Positions 15,705 to 22,310 of a stretch of 22,311 nt of DNA are shown in pieces. Positions within the stretch are counted from its first letter, which is position 1. Every line of letters begins with the position of its first letter. A program made the translations under genes and the position numbers. The stretch is from IMG/VR virus record IMGVR_UViG_3300035698_005635, positions 1-22,311 of that record; one strand, given 5' to 3'. The notes below the pieces were generated by a model. The model ran no database searches, was not told the origin of the DNA, and saw only the letters and a list, made by a program, of their open reading frames with translations. The DNA is from a virus.

Positions 15705-17543
15705 ATGGCCGTCCTGTATTCTCAGCATTTTGTGCAATTCTTTGATGATGATGGCCTTCCGCTATCAGGTGGGAAGCTTTACACCTACGCCGCAGGAACC
15801 ACAACACCAAAAGCAACCTACACAACAGCCGCCGCCACAGTAGAGAACGCCAACCCCGTTATCTTGGATGCGTCAGGCCGTGCGGTTATATTTATCGCAG
15901 GGTCGTATAAATACACCCTGCTTGATGCTAATGATGCCCTTATAAGAACGACCGACAACGTCACAGCCTTTACAGCAACAGGTGAGGCTTCGGACGCGTA
16001 TTTCCAGACATTCTCCGGTGATGGAACACAAACAGTCTTTACGCTTTCGGAGGATTTAGGGTCTGATGAGAAAACTGTTATGCTTTTTGTCGATAATTCC
16101 AATCGTGATTATGTAACAAACGGCTCTTTCGCAACAGATACAGACTGGACAAAAGGCACTGGCTGGTCTATCGGCTCTGGTGTTGCAACAGCCGCAGGCG
16201 CTATTTCTACAGCTATTTCGCAAACAACACCGTTCACTCTAATCGAGGGTGTTGCTTATGTTGTCACTATGACAATCACCAGAAGCGCCGGAGATTTAAA
16301 AGCCTCCCTTGGCGGCACTGACGGCACAGCACGCGCTACAAGCGGCACATACTCCGAGGTTATCATAGCAGGTTCAACGCAAATCCTAGCCTTTACTGGT
16401 AATGCGTTTACAGGAACGCTTGATGCTGTGACAGTCAAGCTTGCAAACGGCAAGGGTTTTGAGATTCAATCCACAACAACGTACACAATAAGCGGCACAA
16501 GTTTAACAATCGCCTCGGCCCCCGCGACAGGAACAAATAATATCCAGCTATGGGCACCCGCGCGGCTTGCAAACGCTGCCTCTGCCTCTGCGGACGCGGC
16601 GGATGGCTCAGCTAGTGCGGCGGCAGCAAGCGCGGCGGCGGCTCTTGTTTCTGAGAACAATGCAGCAACCTCCGAAACAAACGCAGCGACTTCCGAAACA
16701 AACGCGCAGACTGCAGCAAATGATGCGGCTGCGAAGTTGTCCGGCACTTCCGCAACTTCTGTTTTAATAGCCACAGGCTCAACCGCCTTTACAACCGAGG
16801 CCTCTAAGCACTTTGAGGCTGGAAACTGGCTTACAATATCCTCCTCGGCCGATAACGCCAACTTCATGTTTGGCCAAGTAACAGCTTATTCCGGCACAGC
16901 ATTAACGGTGAACGTCACAGCAATTGGTGGCGCTGGAACCTTTTCGGACTGGCTTGTAAATGTTTCAGGCACTCGCGGGCCTATGGGCCCGGCAGGCGGG
17001 CCGCTTGTAGATGGTGATTATGGTGATGTCACCGCATCAAGCTCCGGCACAGTCATTACAATTGATAATACAGTTGTTTCAAACGCCAAGCTCGCAAACG
17101 TATCCACAGCGACAATCAAGGGCCGGACAACGGGCGGCACAGGCTCGCCGGAGGATTTAACGGCCACTCAAGCGCGGGGCGTGATGAGTGTTTACTCTCA
17201 AGCTGAGGTTACATCTGCGATAGCCGCTGCAATCGCCCTTCTGCCTGAAAAATATCAATTTAAATTTGTAAATAATGGTTCTACAATTGCAGTCACTACA
17301 CAATACGGCGGGGTTTGCACAGGTGTGCGCAACTCGGCTGGAAATGTCACAATCACCATGCCCACAGCTTTAACCACAGCGTCAATGAATATTCTTGCAG
17401 GGCTAGACGAAAACGGAACCTCTACAATTCTTTGCGAGCTTGAGGTTTTAAGCACTACAACATTTAGAGTTATCTCAAAACATACGAGCGGTACGCTTAG
17501 TGATAGAGATTTAATGATTAGAGTTTCAGGGGTGTTGGTATGA
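15705..17543 (+). CDS. Tail fibre protein with inserted carbohydrate-binding-like domain
   Basis: 612 residues. N-terminus (1-90) is the common podoviral fibre/spike head-binding type: FFDDDGLPLSGGKLYTYAAG, NPVILDASGRAVIFIAGSYKYTL. Next is a fibre domain (YFQTFSGDGTQTVFTLSEDL ... YTISGTSLTIASAPATGTNN, 99-280) interrupted by a galactose-binding-like jelly-roll region (~134-247, TNGSFATDTDWTKGTGWSIG). An Ala/Ser/Asn shaft follows (288-346, with ATSETNAATSETNAQTAAND), a short collagen-like GPMGPAGGP (425-433), the TASSSGTVITIDNTVVSNAK repeat-type domain and a ~100-residue beta C-terminus ending DRDLMIRVSGVLV. No polysaccharide-depolymerase domain is visible, so it is a binding fibre rather than a P22-like enzymatic spike. 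It probably attaches to the gp4/gp10-like hub. Confidence 0.88.
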   Translation: MAVLYSQHFVQFFDDDGLPLSGGKLYTYAAGTTTPKATYTTAAATVENANPVILDASGRAVIFIAGSYKYTLLDANDALIRTTDNVTAFTATGEASDAYFQTFSGDGTQTVFTLSEDLGSDEKTVMLFVDNSNRDYVTNGSFATDTDWTKGTGWSIGSGVATAAGAISTAISQTTPFTLIEGVAYVVTMTITRSAGDLKASLGGTDGTARATSGTYSEVIIAGSTQILAFTGNAFTGTLDAVTVKLANGKGFEIQSTTTYTISGTSLTIASAPATGTNNIQLWAPARLANAASASADAADGSASAAAASAAAALVSENNAATSETNAATSETNAQTAANDAAAKLSGTSATSVLIATGSTAFTTEASKHFEAGNWLTISSSADNANFMFGQVTAYSGTALTVNVTAIGGAGTFSDWLVNVSGTRGPMGPAGGPLVDGDYGDVTASSSGTVITIDNTVVSNAKLANVSTATIKGRTTGGTGSPEDLTATQARGVMSVYSQAEVTSAIAAAIALLPEKYQFKFVNNGSTIAVTTQYGGVCTGVRNSAGNVTITMPTALTTASMNILAGLDENGTSTILCELEVLSTTTFRVISKHTSGTLSDRDLMIRVSGVLV

Positions 17544-18052
17544 TTTTATCTCTTATAGGCGCACTACTTTATCGCTGGCGCGGCATGAACCACGATAACA
17601 CATGGTTCAAAAGACCGCTTCCACAACTCGCTTTTGCCCTGCCCTATGCGGTAGTCGCGGCTTTGTTTTGGTGGGGTGAGCTTGGTTATTACGCTTTGGC
17701 AGTTGGCGGCGTTATCTGGGCCTTAACAGCTCTCGCGGTTGCCACAGGGCATGGGCGCGGCATTGATCTGGGTGATACGGATATAGGCGAGCCTGAAAAG
17801 CTTGAATTTCTAATCAAATGGATCAAGCCAAAAGTACCTTTATACTGGTATGACATGGCGCTCTTATCCATCACAGGACTTGCTATTACGCTTCCTGCTG
17901 GCCTTACTACGCTCAACCCTGTTCTTGCTCTCTCGGGGCTTCTTAAAGGCCCAGCATACGGGGTAGCTAAATTCGGTGGTGCGCGTACCGAGGGCGGGGA
18001 AATTCTCACAGGCGCTCTTTTATGGGGTGCTATTGCAATCTATTTAATTTAA
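17540..18052 (+). CDS. Polytopic membrane protein of unknown function (170 aa)
   Basis: Coupled to the fibre gene by ATGA. Predicted spans by eye are at about 29-46, 50-69, 105-131 and 152-170, plus a short hydrophobic N-terminus ending in YRWRGMNHDNTWFKRP. The loop after the second span carries GHGRGIDLGDTDIGEPEKLEF (70-90), which looks constrained with its invariant-looking His, Gly and Asp. I have an impression of similar proteins beside fibre genes in other phages but cannot name a family. It is not a holin by length or position, being separated from the lysis genes. Superinfection exclusion or alteration of the host surface would suit its place; this is inference. Confidence 0.75.
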   Translation: MILSLIGALLYRWRGMNHDNTWFKRPLPQLAFALPYAVVAALFWWGELGYYALAVGGVIWALTALAVATGHGRGIDLGDTDIGEPEKLEFLIKWIKPKVPLYWYDMALLSITGLAITLPAGLTTLNPVLALSGLLKGPAYGVAKFGGARTEGGEILTGALLWGAIAIYLI

Positions 18053-18054
18053 TG

Positions 18055-18070
18055 AGGAGAACTAAAAATG
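18055..18070 (+). promoter_or_regulatory. Strong RBS matching the coat leader
   Basis: AGGAGAACTAAAA leads into ATGGCTA, the same leader as the coat gene minus one A. It implies that the short protein that follows is made in large amounts. Confidence 0.65.
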
Positions 18071-18433
18071 GCTACAGTACCGCTACAATTAGAGAATAAA
18101 GGGAACGTCCAGCATGTTAAATGGGAGGCGTTATCAACAAACGATTACGGCCAGCCTTGGGAGTTGCCCGCAAACGCTGATAAGACGTTTCAAATACTAG
18201 GAAACTTCGGCTCGGGCGCTACAGTTGTTTTACAAGGCTCTAATGTATGGAACCCTGTTTTAACAACCGATGCGGACTGGGAGTCTTTAACAGACACCAC
18301 AGAAACAGCCATAAGCACCACCTCAAAGCTTGGTGGTCAGGTTTTGCAGAACTATAGATGGGTTAGACCGAAAGTTACATCCGGCACAACTCCGGCTATA
18401 AATGTTTTAATTTGTGCAGCGAGGAACTACTAA
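18068..18433 (+). CDS. Small abundant structural-type protein (121 aa)
   Basis: A strand-rich, Cys-poor protein with no membrane segment. It opens ATVPLQLENKGNVQHVKWEAL and has GNFGSGATVVLQGSNVWNPV mid-sequence and VLQNYRWVRPKVTSGTTPAINVLICAARNY at the end: alternating hydrophobics with W/Y at regular places suggest a single beta-sandwich. Its ribosome-binding site equals that of the coat gene. Small beta-sandwich proteins are often capsid decorations or head/tail fibres, and this one may be such; the sequence alone does not decide. It is separated from the next ATG by a single base. Confidence 0.7.
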   Translation: MATVPLQLENKGNVQHVKWEALSTNDYGQPWELPANADKTFQILGNFGSGATVVLQGSNVWNPVLTTDADWESLTDTTETAISTTSKLGGQVLQNYRWVRPKVTSGTTPAINVLICAARNY

Positions 18434-18434
18434 A

Positions 18435-18896
18435 ATGGATATTACAGAACTTAAAAAAATCGTAAAAGATGGCCTTGTGCAATACAAGGGCTATAAAGAA
18501 GCAGATGAAGCTTTGAAGCAAATTGACTCGCTAAAACAAGCAGAGCGCGATATTGCAGGCGAAATCAAAAAGCTTGAAGTCCAGCGCGAGGCTTTTAAAA
18601 GTGATGTTTCTTCTTTGAAAGGCAAAACAGACGAAGCAAGCGCAAAAGCGCTTAGTGTTGTCTCGGCTGCAAAAGAACAGGCTGATAAAATCATTGAAGC
18701 AGCAGGAAAGGAAGCTTTTCTTTTACAAGAGAAATCTTTCAAAGAGTTAGAGCAAATTAAAGCGGCTTTGGTAAAATCTAAGGCCGAGTTGAAAGACGCT
18801 TCCGAAAAAGTGTCTTTTGTCACCGTTGAATTGCAAGAGCTAAACAAAGCAAAAGAAAAAGCGAAAAACACGCTAAAAAGCTTTGTTAGTGAATAA
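18435..18896 (+). CDS. Coiled-coil protein (153 aa)
   Basis: The ATG at 18435, with GAGG at 18421-18424, is preferred to an in-frame start at 18414 inside the previous gene. Nearly the whole product is charged heptad coiled coil: ALKQIDSLKQAERDIAGEIK, AKALSVVSAAKEQADKIIEA, FKELEQIKAALVKSKAELKD, rich in Lys/Glu/Ala with no Pro or Cys. It lacks a signal or membrane span. Such a rod could be a head fibre stalk or an assembly chaperone for the fibres around it. No family is recognisable because coiled coils give little specificity. Confidence 0.7.
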   Translation: MDITELKKIVKDGLVQYKGYKEADEALKQIDSLKQAERDIAGEIKKLEVQREAFKSDVSSLKGKTDEASAKALSVVSAAKEQADKIIEAAGKEAFLLQEKSFKELEQIKAALVKSKAELKDASEKVSFVTVELQELNKAKEKAKNTLKSFVSE

Positions 18897-19039
18897 TGTC
18901 TGTTTTTAGGCGCAGGCGCGGCCACCCGATTTTATCGAAGTTTAATCAAGCTTCTGGTTATTTCTCGGATGATGCGCTTGTTTTCGGTTATTTTTTTGAC
19001 GATGCCGTAACTCTAAGATATGTGAGCACCGATGCCTGA
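18896..19039 (+). CDS. Small protein with tandem GYFxDDA motif (47 aa)
   Basis: TAATG overlap with the previous stop, and its TGA overlaps the next gene's start by 8 bases; it exactly fills the gap between two genes. The N-terminus is very basic (MSVFRRRRGHP) and the rest contains two near-tandem copies of one unit, GYFSDDALVF and GYFFDDAVTL, likely a beta-hairpin. No ribosome-binding site of its own is evident, so translation would depend on coupling. Unknown function, perhaps a minor virion component. Confidence 0.5.
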   Translation: MSVFRRRRGHPILSKFNQASGYFSDDALVFGYFFDDAVTLRYVSTDA

Positions 19040-19781
19040 TACAACCATAAGAGATTTATCTGCTGGCTCTGCGGTTTTAGACGCAGACCTATTTATCTCC
19101 CGGCAGGGCGCGGACACCTCAGACGTTAGTATCACAGGCCTGCAAATAAAAAACTATATCGGCGCCTCTAATGGGTTCGTAGACCTTACGAGCGGGACAA
19201 ATACGACTGCGGCCATGGTGGTTGGCTCGGGCGCTACTTTGGCCGCAAGTGGCTCAGGCACGATTACAGCCACAGCCGCGCCGTTAAGCGGAATAACAGG
19301 CTTAGGAACCGGGGTAGGGACGTTTTTAGCAACTCCTTCGAGTGCTAACCTAGCTGCTGCTGTAACAGGTGAGACAGGCTCGGGCGCTTTGGTGTTTGGC
19401 ACTTCGCCGACTATTACAGGCGCGACTATGACAACGACCAGCGTCAACGGCGTAACGCTTGTTTCTGGCGGTACATCTACAAATTATCTGAGCGAGGACG
19501 GGACATATACGACACCTGCGGGTGGCGGCGGTTCTCCTGCGGGTTCAAGCGGCCAACTCCAATATAATTTTGGTGGGGTCTTTGGGGGCGCTGCGGCGCT
19601 TGCTTATGCCACAAGCGGCGCAAACCTCACAATCACAGGTCAAAACACTGGGGACGTGCCTTTAACACTGAGAGGCCATACCGCATACGACGGTAATCTT
19701 CAAAACAACTATGATGCTGGCGGGACTTTGCGCTCAGCATTTTTGCCGGGTGGTACGCTTTGGATCACAGGCGATGCTTAG
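19032..19781 (+). CDS. Tail fibre, N-terminal part, ended by in-frame amber
   Basis: 249 codons to a TAG at 19779-19781. The N-terminus TIRDLSAGSAVLDADLFISRQGADTSDVSITGLQIKNYI is a common fibre attachment domain; the remainder is a Gly/Thr/Ala-rich beta shaft (VVGSGATLAASGSGTITATAAPLSG, TGETGSGALVFGTSPTITGA) with a PAGGGGSPAGSSGQLQYNFGG linker. The frame stays open after the TAG for 37 codons up to an ATG at 19893 and on to TAA at 20276; the residues beyond ([20 protein letters not shown]) are natural fibre sequence. So this is the first 60% of what reads as one 414-codon gene. It may be a truncated fibre, a readthrough gene or a recent nonsense mutation. Confidence 0.75.
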   Translation: MPDTTIRDLSAGSAVLDADLFISRQGADTSDVSITGLQIKNYIGASNGFVDLTSGTNTTAAMVVGSGATLAASGSGTITATAAPLSGITGLGTGVGTFLATPSSANLAAAVTGETGSGALVFGTSPTITGATMTTTSVNGVTLVSGGTSTNYLSEDGTYTTPAGGGGSPAGSSGQLQYNFGGVFGGAAALAYATSGANLTITGQNTGDVPLTLRGHTAYDGNLQNNYDAGGTLRSAFLPGGTLWITGDA

Positions 19782-19892
19782 TATTGGGATTTAGTTCTTG
19801 AATCTGGCGCGGGGCTGCGCTCAGGCGCGTCCATACTTCTTAATGACGGTGTTGCACCGTCCTTTATAGGGGTTGCCAGCGGAAAATTAATT

Positions 19893-20276
19893 ATGGCCGC
19901 TGGGTATTATGCCAGTTCGCCAAAATACATTCAATTTAGCTTGTCAGGGACTCAGGGGAAAACCCACTGCTCTGACAGTCAAAATCTTTATGGTTCTGGT
20001 CTTTGTAATGGCGAGGTTGCTGTTTCTACTACAGTCCCCGCGTTTCATGCGCTTATGCGTGGTGCTCCTACCAGCGGGACAGCCAAGGCTTTTCAGGTAA
20101 CCTCCGGCGGCTCTTATGGCACTCAGGTTTGGAATGTTGATTTTACAGGTCGTCAATATATGCGCAATACAACAGCGCCCTCCACACCATCAAGCGGTGG
20201 TGTTCTTTATGTTGAGGGCGGCGCGTTAAAATATAAAGGTTCATCAGGAACTGTCACAACCATAGCCCCCGCATAA
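19893..20276 (+). CDS. Tail fibre, C-terminal part (in frame with preceding fibre)
   Basis: Positions 19782-20276 continue the frame of the fibre gene at 19032 after its amber codon; 19893 is merely the first ATG. A weak AGCGGAAAA lies ahead of that ATG, so separate translation of a 127-residue product is possible but not compelling. The product ([39 protein letters not shown]) and its ending [31 protein letters not shown] match the usual C-termini of fibre proteins, where the last strands form the tip. It therefore probably supplies the receptor-facing end of the second fibre. Contains three cysteine/aromatic-bearing loops ([19 protein letters not shown]). Confidence 0.65.
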   Translation: MAAGYYASSPKYIQFSLSGTQGKTHCSDSQNLYGSGLCNGEVAVSTTVPAFHALMRGAPTSGTAKAFQVTSGGSYGTQVWNVDFTGRQYMRNTTAPSTPSSGGVLYVEGGALKYKGSSGTVTTIAPA

Positions 20277-20289
20277 AAAGGAAATTATT

Positions 20290-20583
20290 ATGCCAGAATT
20301 AGTTTTTAAAGTACCAGTGCCAGCCGATAAGGTTGATGGCTTTGTTTTGGCCTTTGCCTCAAACCATGGCTGGCTTCCATTCGCCAATGATGAAAACGGT
20401 GATGAAATACCGAACCCCGTCACGCCTTTGATGCACGTGAGAAACACGTTAAATCGTTTTATCGCAGATGGTGTTTCAAATTACATGGCGCAAGAGGCTG
20501 GAGAAGCGGCGCGGAAAGCAACTCTTGAGGCTGTACAGACAGATTTGGGTGGTATCGTTTCTGAGTTGATTGTGGAGGAATAA
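20290..20583 (+). CDS. Conserved-type small phage protein (97 aa)
   Basis: AAGGAAATTATT before the ATG is a good ribosome-binding site. The product has a FASNHGWLPFANDENGDEIPNPVTPLMHVRNTLNRFIADGVSNYMAQEAGE block; I recall similar short proteins between fibre and lysis genes of other phages, without a known function. The first 30 residues look beta-rich, the rest helical, no membrane segment. Placement just before the lysis cassette, one base from the next gene's ATG after its TAA, suggests a shared transcript. Function unknown. Confidence 0.7.
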   Translation: MPELVFKVPVPADKVDGFVLAFASNHGWLPFANDENGDEIPNPVTPLMHVRNTLNRFIADGVSNYMAQEAGEAARKATLEAVQTDLGGIVSELIVEE

Positions 20584-20997
20584 ATGCAAAAAGAAGAAGA
20601 GCAAACACTGGTAAGAGTTTTGTCTGCTATTAGTGAAAAAATAGACAACAACAAAACAAGCAAGTGGACGGATTGGGGTATGCGCATTGCCGCAACCGTT
20701 TCCACAGCGGGTATCATGGCCGTTCTCGCTCTTTTTACAACGACAATCCCGCAGCTAAAAAACAGCATTGCTCAGATTTCATGGGAAACCTCAGCAATGA
20801 AAGACCAGCTTTCAAAGCTGGTCTCAGAACCGCGTTTCACTCTTAAAGACTACAACCTTGAAGAGCGCGAACAACGCGCAGACCTTGCCCGAATCAAAGC
20901 TTTAATAGATTTTAGTGGGGATTGGATGAAGCAAAAAGATGCGATAAACGCCGCGCAGGATTTTAGGATTGATAACTTGGAAAAGAAAGTGAATTGA
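20584..20997 (+). CDS. Single-span membrane protein, holin candidate (137 aa)
   Basis: GAGGAA before the ATG. An amphipathic N-terminal helix (EEEQTLVRVLSAISEKIDNN) is followed by one membrane span (about 31-55, WGMRIAATVSTAGIMAVLAL) and a charged helical C-terminus (LEEREQRADLARIKALID, DFRIDNLEKKVN). It heads the lysis cassette. The layout resembles XhlA-like or other single-span holin-associated proteins more than the two-span pinholins that usually work with SAR lysozymes. A holin, holin partner or anti-holin are all possible. A 23-base near-perfect palindrome lies in the reading frame at 20802-20824. Confidence 0.6.
   Translation: MQKEEEQTLVRVLSAISEKIDNNKTSKWTDWGMRIAATVSTAGIMAVLALFTTTIPQLKNSIAQISWETSAMKDQLSKLVSEPRFTLKDYNLEEREQRADLARIKALIDFSGDWMKQKDAINAAQDFRIDNLEKKVN
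20802..20824. repeat. 23-base near-perfect palindrome inside coding sequence
   Basis: AGACCAGCTTT - C - AAAGCTGGTCT: 11-base perfect arms around one central base. As RNA it folds to a stem of about 10 pairs with a TCA loop, within the codons for DQLSKLV. No T-run follows, so it is not a classical terminator. Confidence 0.75.
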
Positions 20998-20998
20998 A

Positions 20999-21226
20999 AT
21001 GTTTGATATTGTTTTTATGATTGTATTACTTATTGTATTCCTAGCTTTGTACTTATTTGAGTTTTTAAAAAACAAAGACCTCAAGGAAACCATAAAACAA
21101 AGAGAAGACGTTATCTTTCACTTACAAAAAACAAGCCGCGTCCTTAAAAGCGCTCTGCGGCATTCAAAGCGTAACGATACGCCAAAAGACCTTGTGACAG
21201 GTAGGTTTATTAAAAAGGAAAAATAG
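20999..21226 (+). CDS. Small N-anchored membrane protein of lysis cassette (75 aa)
   Basis: A very hydrophobic N-terminus (FDIVFMIVLLIVFLALYLFEFL, residues 2-23) is followed by a basic helical domain (KDLKETIKQREDVIFHLQK, SRVLKSALRHSKRND) and the tail VTGRFIKKEK. One membrane span, cytoplasmic or periplasmic tail not decidable by eye. Being directly upstream of the SAR endolysin it is the second holin candidate, though it could also be an additional anchored coiled-coil protein. It has little ribosome-binding sequence and begins one base after the previous TGA, so coupled translation is likely. The next ATG follows its TAG by one base. Confidence 0.6.
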   Translation: MFDIVFMIVLLIVFLALYLFEFLKNKDLKETIKQREDVIFHLQKTSRVLKSALRHSKRNDTPKDLVTGRFIKKEK

Positions 21227-21227
21227 A

Positions 21228-21740
21228 ATGTTTGGAATATTCAAAAACGCCCCCAAAAGATCAGGAGCAGCGGTTGCAACGCCTTTAATCATGGCGGCAG
21301 CTTTGTTTATCGGCCCGATGGAAGGCCGCGAATACACCCCGTATTATGATGTTGGCGGCGTTCTAACTGTTTGCGATGGCCACACAGGGCCGGATATTGT
21401 GGTAGGAAAGATTTATAATGACATAGAATGCGATAATTTATTCTATTCAGATTTAAATAAGCACGAAAAGCAGCTTGATGGGATAATCACATATACGCCG
21501 ATACCGGACAAAACCAAAATCGCGCTCTTGTCTTTCACGTTTAACGTAGGACAAGGCAATCTTGCATCATCCACACTTGCCAGAAAAGCCAACGCTGGCG
21601 ATTTAGAGGGCGCATGCAATGAATTAAGCCGCTGGGTGTATGTGAAGCGCAAATATGTCCGAGGCCTCTACAACCGCCGTATAAGCGAAAAAGGCCTATG
21701 TCTGGAAGGTTTAGGTAAAAACCCGATATGGGGGGTATAA
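21228..21740 (+). CDS. SAR endolysin, GH24 lysozyme (R21-like)
   Basis: 170 residues. Cleaves peptidoglycan glycan strands. The GH24 catalytic pattern E-x8-D-x5-T is present: E32, D41, T47 in MEGREYTPYYDVGGVLTVCDGHTG. Residues 14-30 (AAVATPLIMAAALFIGP) are a weakly hydrophobic, Ala/Gly-rich N-terminal segment after a basic KRSG, the hallmark of signal-anchor-release endolysins such as that of phage 21, to which the rest is plainly related (ALLSFTFNVGQGNLASSTLARKANAGDLEGACNELSRW, YNRRISEKGLCLEG). It is secreted by the host Sec machinery, held inactive in the membrane and released when the membrane is depolarised. AAGGA precedes the ATG. Cys residues at 49, 71, 136 and 157 fit redox-sensitive relatives. 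Confidence 0.93.
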   Translation: MFGIFKNAPKRSGAAVATPLIMAAALFIGPMEGREYTPYYDVGGVLTVCDGHTGPDIVVGKIYNDIECDNLFYSDLNKHEKQLDGIITYTPIPDKTKIALLSFTFNVGQGNLASSTLARKANAGDLEGACNELSRWVYVKRKYVRGLYNRRISEKGLCLEGLGKNPIWGV

Positions 21741-21962
21741 ATGTTTGGTTTCAACCCGTGGTTGATACTCGCTGTGTTTCTGGCCGTTACGGGGGCGCTG
21801 GGCGGGATGTATGTCAAGGGCCGCATGGACGCGGCGAATAACTGCAGGGTTGCCGCGCTGAAAAAAACAATCATAATTGGAGAGAAGAGAAATGAAATCG
21901 CAAATAACCGCCCTGATGATACTCTTACTATTAAGCGGCTGCGCAGCAAAGCCCAGTTCTAA
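21741..21962 (+). CDS. Inner-membrane spanin subunit (Rz-like)
   Basis: 73 residues directly after the endolysin stop, with GGGGGG before the ATG. One N-terminal span (about 7-24, WLILAVFLAVTGALGGMY) is followed by a charged helix (KGRMDAANNCRVAALKKT) and the ending NRPDDTLTIKRLRSKAQF, a form common in Rz-type i-spanins. It is short for an i-spanin, so its periplasmic reach is limited. With its partner it fuses inner and outer membranes in the last step of lysis. The o-spanin gene begins inside it in another frame. Confidence 0.78.
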   Translation: MFGFNPWLILAVFLAVTGALGGMYVKGRMDAANNCRVAALKKTIIIGEKRNEIANNRPDDTLTIKRLRSKAQF

Positions 21963-22101
21963 TTCCGGTTTTAGCATTCCAGAGTACAGCCAACAAACGC
22001 GGAACACCGCCGCAGATGAAATGGAGGGCAAAACCTGCCCCACGTTGAACGGCTTTGTGAATGATTACAGCGTTCTTAGGGATCAGGCGCGGATTCGGTG
22101 A
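21892..22101 (+). CDS. Outer-membrane spanin lipoprotein (Rz1-like)
   Basis: 69 residues. The ATG at 21892 is preferred to the TTG at 21877 because GGAGAGAAGAG precedes it and gives a proper signal peptide. Signal sequence MKSQITALMILLLLSGC ends in an LSGC lipobox, so Cys17 would be lipidated and the mature protein sent to the outer membrane. The first 71 bases lie inside the i-spanin gene in a different frame, the usual Rz/Rz1 arrangement. The mature part begins AAKPSSNSG and ends FVNDYSVLRDQARIR. Confidence 0.83.
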   Translation: MKSQITALMILLLLSGCAAKPSSNSGFSIPEYSQQTRNTAADEMEGKTCPTLNGFVNDYSVLRDQARIR

Positions 22102-22112
22102 CGCATTGTGTT

Positions 22113-22310
22113 TTATTGGCCTCTTGCTTTTTCTTTCTTTGCTCTTGCTTTCATGTCCGCTAAAGCTTCGTCATTGCCGCAATAAAAATCAGGCATTTTT
22201 TCAATAACGGGGTCGCTGGCCAAATATATAAGCGCGGCTGCTGCGGTCGTACCGTAGGCCCATTCAAGGGTTTTCCCTGCCTCACCCGCAAGGACAACAA
22301 CCCAACCAGC
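22113..22310 (-). CDS. Unknown minus-strand gene, 3' part only
   Basis: Read on the minus strand, 65 codons are open from the window edge to TAA at 22113-22115: AGWVVVLAGEAGKTLEWAYG, then TTAAAALIYLASDPVIEKMP, DFYCGNDEALADMKARAKKE and a basic end. The composition looks protein-like, with one possible short hydrophobic segment (TTAAAALIYLA). It converges on the o-spanin gene with only 11 bases between stops and no visible bidirectional terminator. The start is outside the window. No family recognised. It is the only minus-strand gene here and could mark the end of the late operon. Confidence 0.5.
   Translation of the reverse strand, partial: AGWVVVLAGEAGKTLEWAYGTTAAAALIYLASDPVIEKMPDFYCGNDEALADMKARAKKEKARGQ

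Noticed and set aside
16466-16867. 133-codon minus-strand frame opposite the fibre shaft
   Set aside because: Shadow of the Ala/Ser-rich repeat; no ribosome-binding site and only low-complexity composition.
19779-19781. TAG reassignment (alternative genetic code) in this phage
   Set aside because: About 7,000 codons of confident genes contain no other internal TAG, and several genes end normally in TAG.
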